Positions 1-6,491 of a DNA stretch of 7,230 bases are shown here, piece after piece. Origin of the DNA: an uncultured Clostridia bacterium (GTDB lineage: Bacteria > Bacillota > Clostridia > Lachnospirales > Lachnospiraceae); the NCBI GenBank assembly GCA_946405675.1, contig CAMJIC010000129.1:1-7230 (forward strand), in the 5' to 3' direction. The notes beneath the pieces are model-generated. The model was given only the letters and a program-made list of their open reading frames with translations. It was not told where the DNA came from and did no database searches. Made by a program: the position numbers and the translations under genes. How positions within the stretch are numbered: position 1 is the first letter of the stretch; each line of letters opens with the position of its first letter.

Positions 1-1678
1 ACACGGAAGCCGTGACCGCAGGGTGGGAGATCCTACCATACTTGGCCTGGTCCATGGGAAAGATCTGTTTCTCGCCTCCTGAATGGTCCATGGGAAAGAT
101 CTGTGCCTCGCCTCCTGAATGCTCCAAGGCTCCGTCTGCGAACCCTTCTGTGGATTCTGATTCCAGAGAAAAGGAAACATTGGACGATCCGGTCTTTTCC
201 GGCAAAGAAGCAAAGCTCGCAGGCCTGCGCCTGTACGGGCTGAGGATCTCCTCCTTCATGCCCTCCAGTGCCTGCCTTCTGAGCGCATTCAGTTCACCCA
301 CCGGGACAAACAGGCCATCTTCCAGATCGATCTGCACATCCCGCAGCTGAAAATCCGTGTTGCCCGTCTTATTCATCTGTTTCCAGATCATCTCAGGATC
401 CGCTGCCTTGCTCTTTGCAAGGTCAGGGACAAAGCCGGCAACTTCAACCCTGTGCCCGGCATGATCCGTCAACGTGACCTTTGCCTCCTGGGCAGCATGG
501 AGCCGCACTGAAGCATCCAGAAGAATCCTGGACGGCATCTCCACATACTGACTCCTGATCCTGGCGGATGTGTCCTGAATGCGGCGCAGGGAATCCCCCT
601 TCGGGGGCTCCTTTTCCTTCAGCGTCATCATCTGCCTGCCGTTTTGCCTTCGGTAATAGCCATCGGAGAAAGGCCCCCTGGAAAACAATTCCGCAAGAAG
701 CAGTTCATCCTCGCCATCCACCGCAAAGCCTTCCCGCCCCTTTTCCAGATAAAGGTCAAGGTATTTCCGGTACATCGCTGTCACGCCTGCCGCGTACTCA
801 GGACTCTTCATCCGTCCTTCAATCTTGAGAGAGGAAACTCCTGCCTCAGCCAGATCCGGGATCAGGCGCAGCGTACAGATATCCCTGGGGCTGAGCAGAT
901 AGTTCTCTCCCGCCTGATTGACACGCCCTCCGCTGCCTGCATCCGCCAAACGCCCGGTACGCTCCGGCTGCCTTCTGCCTGCCCCATGCTTCCTCACCAG
1001 CGCATGGCTTGCAGGCGATGCCTTCCTTGCATCGGCCGCACTCAGATACAGATCATAAGGAAGGCGGCAAGGCTGCGCGCACCTCCCCCTGTTGCCGCTC
1101 CTGCCCCCGATCATGCTGCTCATCAGGCACTTTCCGGAATAGCAGTAGCACAATGCCCCATGCACAAAAACCTCAAGCTCCATGTCGCACTGCGCATGGA
1201 TCCGCCTGATCTCATCCAGGCTCAGCTCCCGCGACAATACGACCCTCTCAGCCCCCATTTGATGCAGAAGCTTCACGCCATCCGCGCTGGCGACCGTCAT
1301 CTGCGTGGATGCATGGAGCGGAAGGTCCGGGAATGCATGCTTCAGAAAACGAAAGACACCGAAGTCCTGCACAAGCACGGCATCCACGCCATGCTCATAG
1401 ATCGGTGCAAGGTACTCCGGCAGCTGCGTTATCAGCTCCTCTTCCTTCAGAAGCGTATTCACGGTCAGATAGAGCCTGACTCCTCGAAGATGGCAATAAT
1501 CGATTGCCTCAAACAGTTCCTCCGTGTCCGGATTCCTGGCGTATGCACGTGCGCCGAACATCCTTCCACCCGCATAGATCGCATCCGCTCCGGCATTCAC
1601 CGCTGCCCGGATCCCCTCCATGCTTCCGCCCGGCGCAAGAAGCTCAATCCGGTGCCCATCTCTCGCCTGCATGCTCAT
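1..1678 (-). CDS. U32 family peptidase-like protein, partial (C-terminus beyond the window edge)
   Basis: The reading frame is open from ATG at 1678 to base 1 (559 codons, no stop), so the C-terminus is missing. The N-terminal U32 barrel starts with ELLAPGGS (about residue 12). The family signature ExFxxGALCxxxxGxCxMS is complete at residues 169-187, followed by RGRCAQPCR (198-205), SPRDIC (263-268) and KIEGRMKSPEY (285-295). C177, C184, C200 and C268 are the likely counterparts of the cysteines that bind an iron-sulfur cluster in U32 relatives such as UbiU. U32 proteins were named as collagenase-like peptidases, but characterised members (RlhA, TrhP, UbiU/V) hydroxylate RNA or ubiquinone precursors, so RNA modification is at least as likely as proteolysis. 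Residues 340-480 resemble the region that follows the barrel in long clostridial members. Two oddities are a long Arg/Gly-rich insert (about 213-259) and a 12-residue tandem repeat (520-543). The start overlaps the zapA stop (ATGA). A second ATG at 1672 is better spaced from AAGGA and could be the true start. Confidence 0.9.
   Translation of the reverse strand, partial: MSMQARDGHRIELLAPGGSMEGIRAAVNAGADAIYAGGRMFGARAYARNPDTEELFEAIDYCHLRGVRLYLTVNTLLKEEELITQLPEYLAPIYEHGVDAVLVQDFGVFRFLKHAFPDLPLHASTQMTVASADGVKLLHQMGAERVVLSRELSLDEIRRIHAQCDMELEVFVHGALCYCYSGKCLMSSMIGGRSGNRGRCAQPCRLPYDLYLSAADARKASPASHALVRKHGAGRRQPERTGRLADAGSGGRVNQAGENYLLSPRDICTLRLIPDLAEAGVSSLKIEGRMKSPEYAAGVTAMYRKYLDLYLEKGREGFAVDGEDELLLAELFSRGPFSDGYYRRQNGRQMMTLKEKEPPKGDSLRRIQDTSARIRSQYVEMPSRILLDASVRLHAAQEAKVTLTDHAGHRVEVAGFVPDLAKSKAADPEMIWKQMNKTGNTDFQLRDVQIDLEDGLFVPVGELNALRRQALEGMKEEILSPYRRRPASFASLPEKTGSSNVSFSLESESTEGFADGALEHSGGEAQIFPMDHSGGEKQIFPMDQAKYGRISHPAVTASV
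48..121 (-). repeat. 36-bp in-frame tandem repeat inside the U32 gene
   Basis: Two adjacent 36-base units lie at 48-83 and 84-119 and match at 34 of 36 positions; the identity continues two bases further, to 121. The next ten bases resemble the start of a third unit. On the coding strand they give HSGGEAQIFPMD and HSGGEKQIFPMD, differing only at Ala/Lys. The unit length is a multiple of three, so gain or loss of a copy keeps the frame. The repeat lies after the conserved ELNALRRQALEGM stretch (about 462-474), in what looks like a polar interdomain linker. Confidence 0.9.
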
Positions 1679-2130
1679 TCCTTACCCTTCTGATCCGGAA
1701 GATCCTGTGCCAGGTTACCCGTCCCTTCCCCGGGCCGGCTGAGCCTGGCCTCCAGAAGCGCGATCCGCTTCAGGTAATCATCCGTCTCTTCCTTCAATGA
1801 AGTAATCTGCTTCTGGCTCTCCTCGAGCTTCACCTCTGCCGAAACAAGCTCATGCCGGATCTCATAGAGCTCCCTGTCCTTCTGGGACAGATCCGCCTCC
1901 AGCCTTTCCACCTGTTTCTTTGCCTTGAAATAATCATCTGCCGTGTTGAGATCCAGCATCAGGCTCTTCTGCGCGGAAGGCAGACGATGATAGCCCTCCA
2001 ATGACCTCAGCTCCGTGATCCGGTTATTCAGATAGGATGCCACCTGATGGAGGTAGTCTTCGCTCTCATATCCGCCCAGCTTGTAGATTTTGCCGCCGAT
2101 CACAACTTCCGTGACATTCTTCTTTTCCAT
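1675..2130 (-). CDS. zapA: Cell division protein ZapA
   Basis: This 151-residue protein has the ZapA architecture. A small N-terminal domain (about 5-45) carries VTEVVIGGKIYKLGGYESEDYLHQVASYLN, shown here as VVIGGKIYKLGG and YLHQVASYLN. A helical stretch LMLDLNTADDY (57-67) follows, then a long charged coiled coil (about 69-131), then a short polar tail. ZapA binds FtsZ in the cytoplasm and cross-links its protofilaments, stabilising the Z-ring. The protein is longer than classical ZapA (about 85-110 residues); an extended coiled coil is usual in clostridial versions. The start is supported by AAGGGG at 2136-2141, which overlaps the ruvB stop codon and sits 5 bases before the ATG. The gap to ruvB is 9 bases, and the stop overlaps the U32 start by 4 bases, so the three genes are probably translationally coupled. 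Confidence 0.9.
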   Translation of the reverse strand: MEKKNVTEVVIGGKIYKLGGYESEDYLHQVASYLNNRITELRSLEGYHRLPSAQKSLMLDLNTADDYFKAKKQVERLEADLSQKDRELYEIRHELVSAEVKLEESQKQITSLKEETDDYLKRIALLEARLSRPGEGTGNLAQDLPDQKGKE

Positions 2131-2139
2131 AGGTTCCCC

Positions 2140-3150
2140 TTATTCTTCCCCGGATGTCGGGGCCGCAAGCCCCAGATGCGTGTAAGCCAGATTCGTGACC
2201 ACCCGCCCGGAGGGCGTGCGCATCAGGAATCCATTCTTGATCAGATACGGTTCATAAACATCCTCGAGCGTCCCGCCGTCTTCGCCGATCGCAGCCGCAA
2301 GATTGCTCAGCCCTACCGGCCCGCCGGCAAATTTATCGATCATGGTTGTCAGGATCAGCCGGTCCAGATGATCCAGGCCCATGCGGTCCACATCCAGGAA
2401 ATCCAGTGCTTTCACCGCAACCTCCTCAGTGATCTCCCCGTCAAACATCACCTGCGCGATGTCGCGGCAGCGCTTCAGAAGACGGTTCGCAAGGCGCGGT
2501 GTCCCTCTGGACCTGCGGGCGATCTCACCGGCTCCCTTCCCATCGATGGCGACGCCAAGCACATTGGCGGAACGTGTCACGATCGTCGTAAGCTCCTCAG
2601 GAGTATAATACTCCAGATGGTGGATCACGCCAAACCTGTCCCGCAGCGGCGCCGTCAGAAGCCCCGCCCTGGTGGTTGCGCCGATCAGCGTAAATGGCGG
2701 AAGATCCAGCCGGATCGACCTGGCTGCCGCTCCCTTTCCGATCATGATATCGATCGCGAAGTCCTCCATGGCCGGATACAGAACCTCCTCCACCTGCCGG
2801 TTCAGGCGGTGGATCTCATCCACAAACAAAACATCCCCTTCACTGAGGCTGTTGAGCACGGCTGCGATCTCCCCAGGCTTCTCAATGGCTGGCCCTGAAG
2901 TCACCTTCAGGTTTACTCCCATCTCATTGGCAATGATCCCGGCAAGCGTTGTCTTCCCAAGCCCCGGAGGGCCGTAGAACAGAACATGATCCAGGGACTC
3001 GCCCCGCTTCTTTGCGGCCTCGATATAGATCTTCAGGGATTTTTTGGCTTTCTCCTGCCCGATATACTGATCAAGCATCTGAGGGCGGAGCTTCGGTTCC
3101 AGCCGAAGATCCTCCTCTGTTTCATCGGTTGTTATGATTCTCTTTGGCAT
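2140..3150 (-). CDS. ruvB: Holliday junction branch migration ATPase RuvB
   Basis: This full-length 336-residue protein is the hexameric AAA+ motor that pumps DNA through the RuvA-bound Holliday junction during recombinational repair. Visible motifs are the RuvB N-terminal block LRPQMLDQYIGQEKAK (21-36), Walker A GPPGLGKTT (60-68), Walker B LFVDEIHR (108-115), sensor 1 LIGATTRAG (155-163), the arginine finger in LRDRFG (R170) and sensor 2 in GTPRLANR (R219). A C-terminal winged-helix domain (about 258-328) includes GGPVGLSNLA and IGEDGGTLEDVYEPYLI. All key residues are present. The start ATG gives the usual short N-terminus, but only a poor GGA lies about 13 bases upstream. A 74-base spacer separates it from ruvA, the widest gap in the ruvA-to-U32 block, and I see no promoter or terminator there. 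Confidence 0.98.
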   Translation of the reverse strand: MPKRIITTDETEEDLRLEPKLRPQMLDQYIGQEKAKKSLKIYIEAAKKRGESLDHVLFYGPPGLGKTTLAGIIANEMGVNLKVTSGPAIEKPGEIAAVLNSLSEGDVLFVDEIHRLNRQVEEVLYPAMEDFAIDIMIGKGAAARSIRLDLPPFTLIGATTRAGLLTAPLRDRFGVIHHLEYYTPEELTTIVTRSANVLGVAIDGKGAGEIARRSRGTPRLANRLLKRCRDIAQVMFDGEITEEVAVKALDFLDVDRMGLDHLDRLILTTMIDKFAGGPVGLSNLAAAIGEDGGTLEDVYEPYLIKNGFLMRTPSGRVVTNLAYTHLGLAAPTSGEE

Positions 3151-3224
3151 ATATATTCATCAATCCAACTATCCGTGCATCTAAAAATGAACAGACGCTG
3201 CAAATCACCCTGCTGCATCATCTG

Positions 3225-3842
3225 TTACAGACCGATCAGCTTCAGCGCCTGCTTCAGGATATCCTGTGTCTGCATGTCATCGGTCACCTTCACCTTACGC
3301 ACTGCCCTGAGCGCTTCGGAATTGGAATAGCCAAGAGCAGTCAGCGCCTGCACCGCGTCCGTAAGCTCTGCGTCGGCCACGGAGGATGCATGATCCCCGC
3401 CGGAAAGCAGGCTCTCGCCGCTTCCCGGCAGCGCATCCTCCAGCTTCAGCTTATCCTTCAGCTCCAGGATCAGCTTTTTTGCAGTCTTGGCACCGATTCC
3501 CGGCGCCTTCGACAACGCTTTGTCATCATCGGAAAAAACGGCAAACCGCACGTCATTCGCGCTCAATGTCCCGAGGATTCCAAGCGCCGCCTTCGGCCCT
3601 ACCCCGGAAACCGAGATCAGTGACCGGTACACATTCAGGTCATCCTGAGACAAAAAGCCGTACAGCCGAATCGCATCCTCCGAAACCGACATATAAGTAT
3701 GGATCTTTACCTCTGATCCTGCAGGCGGCATATCCGCAGCATCCCGGATGCTGACAAGGATCTGGAAACCGACCCCGCCAACATCCACGATCACACGATC
3801 CGGCAAAACCGATGCCACCTTGCCACGAAGGAAAGATATCAT
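3225..3842 (-). CDS. ruvA: Holliday junction branch migration protein RuvA
   Basis: At 205 residues this is a normal-length RuvA, the tetrameric protein that holds the four-way junction flat and loads RuvB. The N-terminal OB-fold domain runs from MISFLRGKV to about 64 and includes VGGVGF (21-26) and LYGF (60-63). Domain II has two helix-hairpin-helix motifs, SVSGVGPKAA (77-86) and PGIGAKTAKKLILELKDK (114-131). An acidic, Gly/Ser-rich flexible linker (about 137-158) leads to domain III (159-205), which contacts RuvB and includes ALTALGYSNSEA. The start is 20 bases after the kinase stop. Ribosome-binding signals are modest: GGGA about 5 bases away, and AAGGA about 13 bases away. The ruvC gene often found just upstream in other bacteria is absent here; the preceding genes are for sugar use. 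Confidence 0.97.
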   Translation of the reverse strand: MISFLRGKVASVLPDRVIVDVGGVGFQILVSIRDAADMPPAGSEVKIHTYMSVSEDAIRLYGFLSQDDLNVYRSLISVSGVGPKAALGILGTLSANDVRFAVFSDDDKALSKAPGIGAKTAKKLILELKDKLKLEDALPGSGESLLSGGDHASSVADAELTDAVQALTALGYSNSEALRAVRKVKVTDDMQTQDILKQALKLIGL

Positions 3843-3862
3843 GATTTCCCGTCAGTCCTTTC

Positions 3863-5461
3863 TCATCCCTTCAGCGTCTTAACCGCTGTCTGCATGATCT
3901 TGATATTCTTGCTGTAACGGGATGTGAACTTCTCAAATCCATCGATGTCCGCCGCTTCCGGCTCCACCGTCTCACTCTCCATGTCAGCAAAGATTCTCTC
4001 GTTCAGGAAATGCTCCAGCGTCTCGCTCTTCTTCTTCTCGATGACGTACAGCGCGAGGATCGCCATGCCCCAGGGGCCGCCTTCCCCGGCTGTCTCCAGG
4101 ACACTCACAGGCGCATGGACAGCCGCGGCAAGATATCTCTGGGCAACGCCCTTCGTCTTGAACAAACCGCCATGTCCCATGATCCTGTCCACTGCCATAT
4201 GCTCATCCTTCAGCAGGATGTCAAGGCCGAGCTTGACCGCGCCAAGGGAGGAATACAGATGCACCCTCATGAAATTGGCCAGGTTGAAATTGCTGTCCGG
4301 CTGCCGCACAAACAACGGACGTCCCTCATTCAGATGGGTGATGCCCTCACCGGAATAATACCCGTAGGACAGAAGGCCGCCGCAGTCCGGATCCCCCTTC
4401 AGGGAATTCTTGTACAGGAGGGAGAACAGCTTTCCCGGATCCATCGGGAACCCTGCAAGCTCCGCGAACTCTCCGAAAAGCCTGACCCAGGCATTCAGGT
4501 CAGAGGTTCCGTTGTTGGCATGGGACATCGCCACCGGATAACCTGTGGGCGTCGTGACCATGTCGATCTCACGGTACACCTTTGAGAGCGGCTTCTCACA
4601 GACAAGCATGGCAAATGTGCTCGTGCCCGCGCTCACATTGCCGGTGCGCGGAGCAACGGAATTCGTTGCAACCATGCCGGTGCCTGCGTCTCCCTCGGGC
4701 GGCGCCATCGGAATGCCGCTCTTGAGCTTGCCCGCCGCATCCAGCAGCTTCGCGCCGCTCTCTGTCAGCTTTCCTGCCTTCTGTCCGGCAACCAGCACCT
4801 TCGGCAGAATGTCGCGAAGCCTCCAGCTGTAGCCGTCCTTCTCGATCAGCGCGTCAAAGCTGTCAACCATCTTCTGGTCATAATCCCTGGTCTCGGAATC
4901 GATGGGAAAGATACCGGACGCATCACCCACACCGGTCACCTTCTCACCGGTCAGCAGATAATGGACATAGGAATCCAGCGTCGTCACAAAAGCAACATCC
5001 TTCAGATGCTCTTCATGGTCAAGCATGCACTGGTACAGATGCGCGATCGTCCAGCGCAGCGGAATGTTGAAGTCAAACAGCTGTGTCAGCTCATCCGCTG
5101 CCTGCTCTGTATTCGAATTGCGCCATGTCTGGAACGGGGCGAGCATGCGCCCCTCCTTGTCCAGGGCGATGTAGCCATGCATCATGGCGCTGATCCCCAG
5201 GGCGCCGTAGGTCTCCGGCCAGATCCCGTAGTTTTCCTCCACGTCCTTGCAAAGGTTCTCATAGCAGGTCCGAAGGCCTGTCACGATCTCCTCCTGGGAA
5301 TAAGTCCAGATCCCGTCGATCAGGGAATTCTCCCATCCGAAGCTTCCGGTCCCCAGGACGCCGCCGTTCTCATCCACCAGGACACCCTTGATGTTGGTCG
5401 AGCCAAATTCGATCCCAAGCGCGGTTTTCCCGGTTTTAATCGCTTCTCTGACATCTATCAT
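3863..5461 (-). CDS. FGGY-family carbohydrate kinase, probable L-ribulokinase (AraK-like)
   Basis: This 532-residue FGGY sugar kinase probably transfers phosphate from ATP to L-ribulose, giving the L-ribulose-5-phosphate that the adjacent AraD uses. The N-terminal phosphate loop is ALGIEFGSTNIKGVLVD (14-30), with Glu18 where many FGGY kinases have Asp. TWRNSNT (112-118) is in the sugar-site region. EGDAGTGM (256-263) carries the likely catalytic base D258. GNVSAGTSTFAML (274-286) is the second phosphate motif, and the C-terminal nucleotide-binding region runs about 427-472 (MGHGGLFKTKGVAQRYLAAA, then GEGGPWGMA). From memory, GKTALGIE-type N-termini mark a clostridial subfamily often labelled only as ATPase or carbohydrate kinase. 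A non-AraB ribulokinase (AraK) beside araD has been characterised in Clostridium acetobutylicum. L-xylulose or another pentulose is the main alternative substrate. The start is firm: AGGGAGGT at 5471-5478, 9 bases before the ATG. The gap after araD is 21 bases. Confidence 0.87.
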   Translation of the reverse strand: MIDVREAIKTGKTALGIEFGSTNIKGVLVDENGGVLGTGSFGWENSLIDGIWTYSQEEIVTGLRTCYENLCKDVEENYGIWPETYGALGISAMMHGYIALDKEGRMLAPFQTWRNSNTEQAADELTQLFDFNIPLRWTIAHLYQCMLDHEEHLKDVAFVTTLDSYVHYLLTGEKVTGVGDASGIFPIDSETRDYDQKMVDSFDALIEKDGYSWRLRDILPKVLVAGQKAGKLTESGAKLLDAAGKLKSGIPMAPPEGDAGTGMVATNSVAPRTGNVSAGTSTFAMLVCEKPLSKVYREIDMVTTPTGYPVAMSHANNGTSDLNAWVRLFGEFAELAGFPMDPGKLFSLLYKNSLKGDPDCGGLLSYGYYSGEGITHLNEGRPLFVRQPDSNFNLANFMRVHLYSSLGAVKLGLDILLKDEHMAVDRIMGHGGLFKTKGVAQRYLAAAVHAPVSVLETAGEGGPWGMAILALYVIEKKKSETLEHFLNERIFADMESETVEPEAADIDGFEKFTSRYSKNIKIMQTAVKTLKG

Positions 5462-5470
5462 GATCGTTGT

Positions 5471-5478
5471 ACCTCCCT
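5471..5478 (-). promoter_or_regulatory. Strong ribosome binding site of the FGGY kinase
   Basis: AGGGAGGT on the coding strand is nearly a perfect anti-16S match, 9 bases before the kinase ATG and inside the 21-base araD-kinase gap. It fixes the kinase start and suggests efficient independent initiation on a shared transcript. Confidence 0.8.
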
Positions 5479-5482
5479 GCGC

Positions 5483-6175
5483 TTACTTGCCCTGGCCGTA
5501 ATATGCGTTCGGCCCATGCTTTCTCTGGAAATGCTTCTCCTTGATATGGTCCGGCGCGTTCGGCGCGTCCGCGTCAATCAGCTTCGTGATGAAGTCCATC
5601 TTCGCGACTTCCTCGAGTACCTTGGCATGGTAAACCGCCTGGAAGCAATCCTTCCCCCAGGCAAACGGGCCATGGTTGCGGCAGATCACACCCGGCACAT
5701 AGACCGGATTGCGCCCCTCAAACGCCTCGATGATCACCTTCCCTGTATTCTTCTCATACCCTTCTTCCACCTCTTCCGGTGTCAGGTTCCTTGTACATGG
5801 AATATCTCCATAGAAATAGTCCGCATGGGTGGTTCCCTTCAGAGGGATGTCATGCCCGGCCTGTGCCCAACCCACCGCGAATGTCGAGTGCGTATGGACA
5901 ACGCCGCCGATTTCGGGAAATGCCTTGTAAAGCTCCAGGTGCGTCGCGGTATCCGTGGACGGATTCAGGTCTCCTTCCACCTTGTTGCCGTCAAGATCCA
6001 TGACCACCATGTGCTCCGGCTTCAGCTCCTCATAGGAAACTCCGCTTGGCTTGATGACAAAAAGTCCCTTTTCACGATCAATGCCGCTTACATTCCCCCA
6101 CGTAAAAGTTACCAGCTCATACTTTGGAAGCTGCAGGTTCGCTCTGCAGACATCCTCCTTCAGTTTCTCCAGCAT
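5483..6175 (-). CDS. araD: L-ribulose-5-phosphate 4-epimerase AraD
   Basis: This 230-residue class II aldolase-like enzyme is close to the E. coli AraD length (231). It interconverts L-ribulose-5-phosphate and D-xylulose-5-phosphate, feeding arabinose into the pentose phosphate or phosphoketolase routes. Substrate-binding motifs are TWGNVSGID (25-33), KPSGVSYEEL (42-51) and PSTDTATH (72-79). The metal site is D75, H94 and H96 (in VVHTHS) and H168 (in CRNHGP). The proton-transfer residues of E. coli AraD match D119 (in HADYFYGD) and a C-terminal Tyr (Y225 or Y226 in NAYYGQ). These features favour AraD over fuculose- or rhamnulose-phosphate aldolases; SgbE/UlaF-type 4-epimerases of the same fold are the nearest alternative. 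The start is supported by GGAAGGAG at 6183-6190, 7 bases before the ATG. It is the first gene after the promoter at 6351-6379 and is followed by its likely partner kinase. Confidence 0.94.
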   Translation of the reverse strand: MLEKLKEDVCRANLQLPKYELVTFTWGNVSGIDREKGLFVIKPSGVSYEELKPEHMVVMDLDGNKVEGDLNPSTDTATHLELYKAFPEIGGVVHTHSTFAVGWAQAGHDIPLKGTTHADYFYGDIPCTRNLTPEEVEEGYEKNTGKVIIEAFEGRNPVYVPGVICRNHGPFAWGKDCFQAVYHAKVLEEVAKMDFITKLIDADAPNAPDHIKEKHFQRKHGPNAYYGQGK

Positions 6176-6182
6176 GCGTTTT

Positions 6183-6190
6183 CTCCTTCC
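6183..6190 (-). promoter_or_regulatory. Ribosome binding site of araD
   Basis: GGAAGGAG on the coding strand lies 7 bases before the araD ATG. An inverted repeat, ATGAT-N4-ATCAT (6202-6215), sits 11 bases upstream of it. It could be an operator or a weak hairpin near the ribosome site, but its arms are short. Confidence 0.75.
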
Positions 6191-6350
6191 TTTGAAAGTG
6201 AATGATATCCATCATGTTGAATCAATCCAATGTACCAACTCATTGACATTTGCAGCTAAGCACCCATGCCAGGGGATTCGTGGCACCACCATGAATGAAA
6301 GCTTCAATGGGTTTTCAGAGTAAAAGCATCAGATTAAAAATATACCTGTT

Positions 6351-6379
6351 ATTGTATCAGAGAATCTGTATGTATTCAA
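6351..6379 (-). promoter_or_regulatory. Predicted sigma-A promoter for araD-kinase(-ruvAB)
   Basis: The coding strand carries a -35 box TTGAAT (6379-6374, four of six consensus bases), a 17-base spacer and a -10 box TACAAT (6356-6351, five of six). Transcription would start near 6344, leaving a leader of about 168 nt before araD. No earlier promoter as good is seen between udk and araD. A loose cre-like sequence lies just downstream at 6304-6317 (TGAAAACCCATTGA), with at least three mismatches to the CcpA consensus, so it is not called. Confidence 0.6.
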
Positions 6380-6491
6380 TTCCCGCTTCATCGGACTGAC
6401 AGGAAACTCTGGCCTGCCGAATGGCATCAGGCTTTCGTCACCGACTACGTTGGGGTGCCTCATACAAGATGCCTGGGTGCGGCTTTTCACG

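Larger units (their letters stand above)
6176..6491 (-). other. udk-araD intergenic region: possible structured or relic sequence, promoter and long leader
   Basis: This is 316 bases without a convincing gene. From udk onward on the coding strand, 6491-6380 is GC-richer and can fold locally: GCC, then TGCC, can pair with GGCA, then GGC, around an ATTC loop (about 6411-6431). A frame running from inside the udk end to 6329 stays open for 65 codons and includes DVKSRTQ and PVSPMKRELNTY. That tail has the flavour of translated IS200/IS605 TnpB 3' ends, but I cannot verify this. The promoter follows, then a leader of about 168 nt with small inverted repeats (TTGA-T-TCAA at 6217-6225; ATGAT-N4-ATCAT at 6202-6215). 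I recognise no known riboswitch, and I see no hairpin-plus-T-run terminator for udk. Confidence 0.4.

Noticed and set aside
1..1678. U32 gene as a frameshifted pseudogene
   Set aside because: Codon-by-codon reading shows one uninterrupted frame from 1678 to base 1; it is merely truncated by the window edge.
644..1693. Long plus-strand open frame of 349 codons
   Set aside because: It lies antisense to the U32 gene, whose frame has clear family motifs throughout. The plus-strand translation is His/Arg/Pro-rich and has no recognisable domain; it is a by-product of GC-rich codon use.
2047..2898. Plus-strand open frame of 283 codons opposite zapA and ruvB
   Set aside because: It is the antisense shadow of highly conserved RuvB and shows no family features.
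4961..6205. Plus-strand open frame of 414 codons across the kinase and araD
   Set aside because: It is antisense to two well-supported genes, crosses their boundary and shows no domain or convincing ribosome site.
6210..6290. Short leader-peptide frame of 26 codons (MVVPRIPWHG...) before araD
   Set aside because: There is no ribosome binding site before its ATG, and no run of codons or attenuator hairpin that would suggest a leader peptide.
6304..6317. cre-like CcpA site in the araD leader
   Set aside because: At least three mismatches to the consensus, including the central CG; too weak to call.
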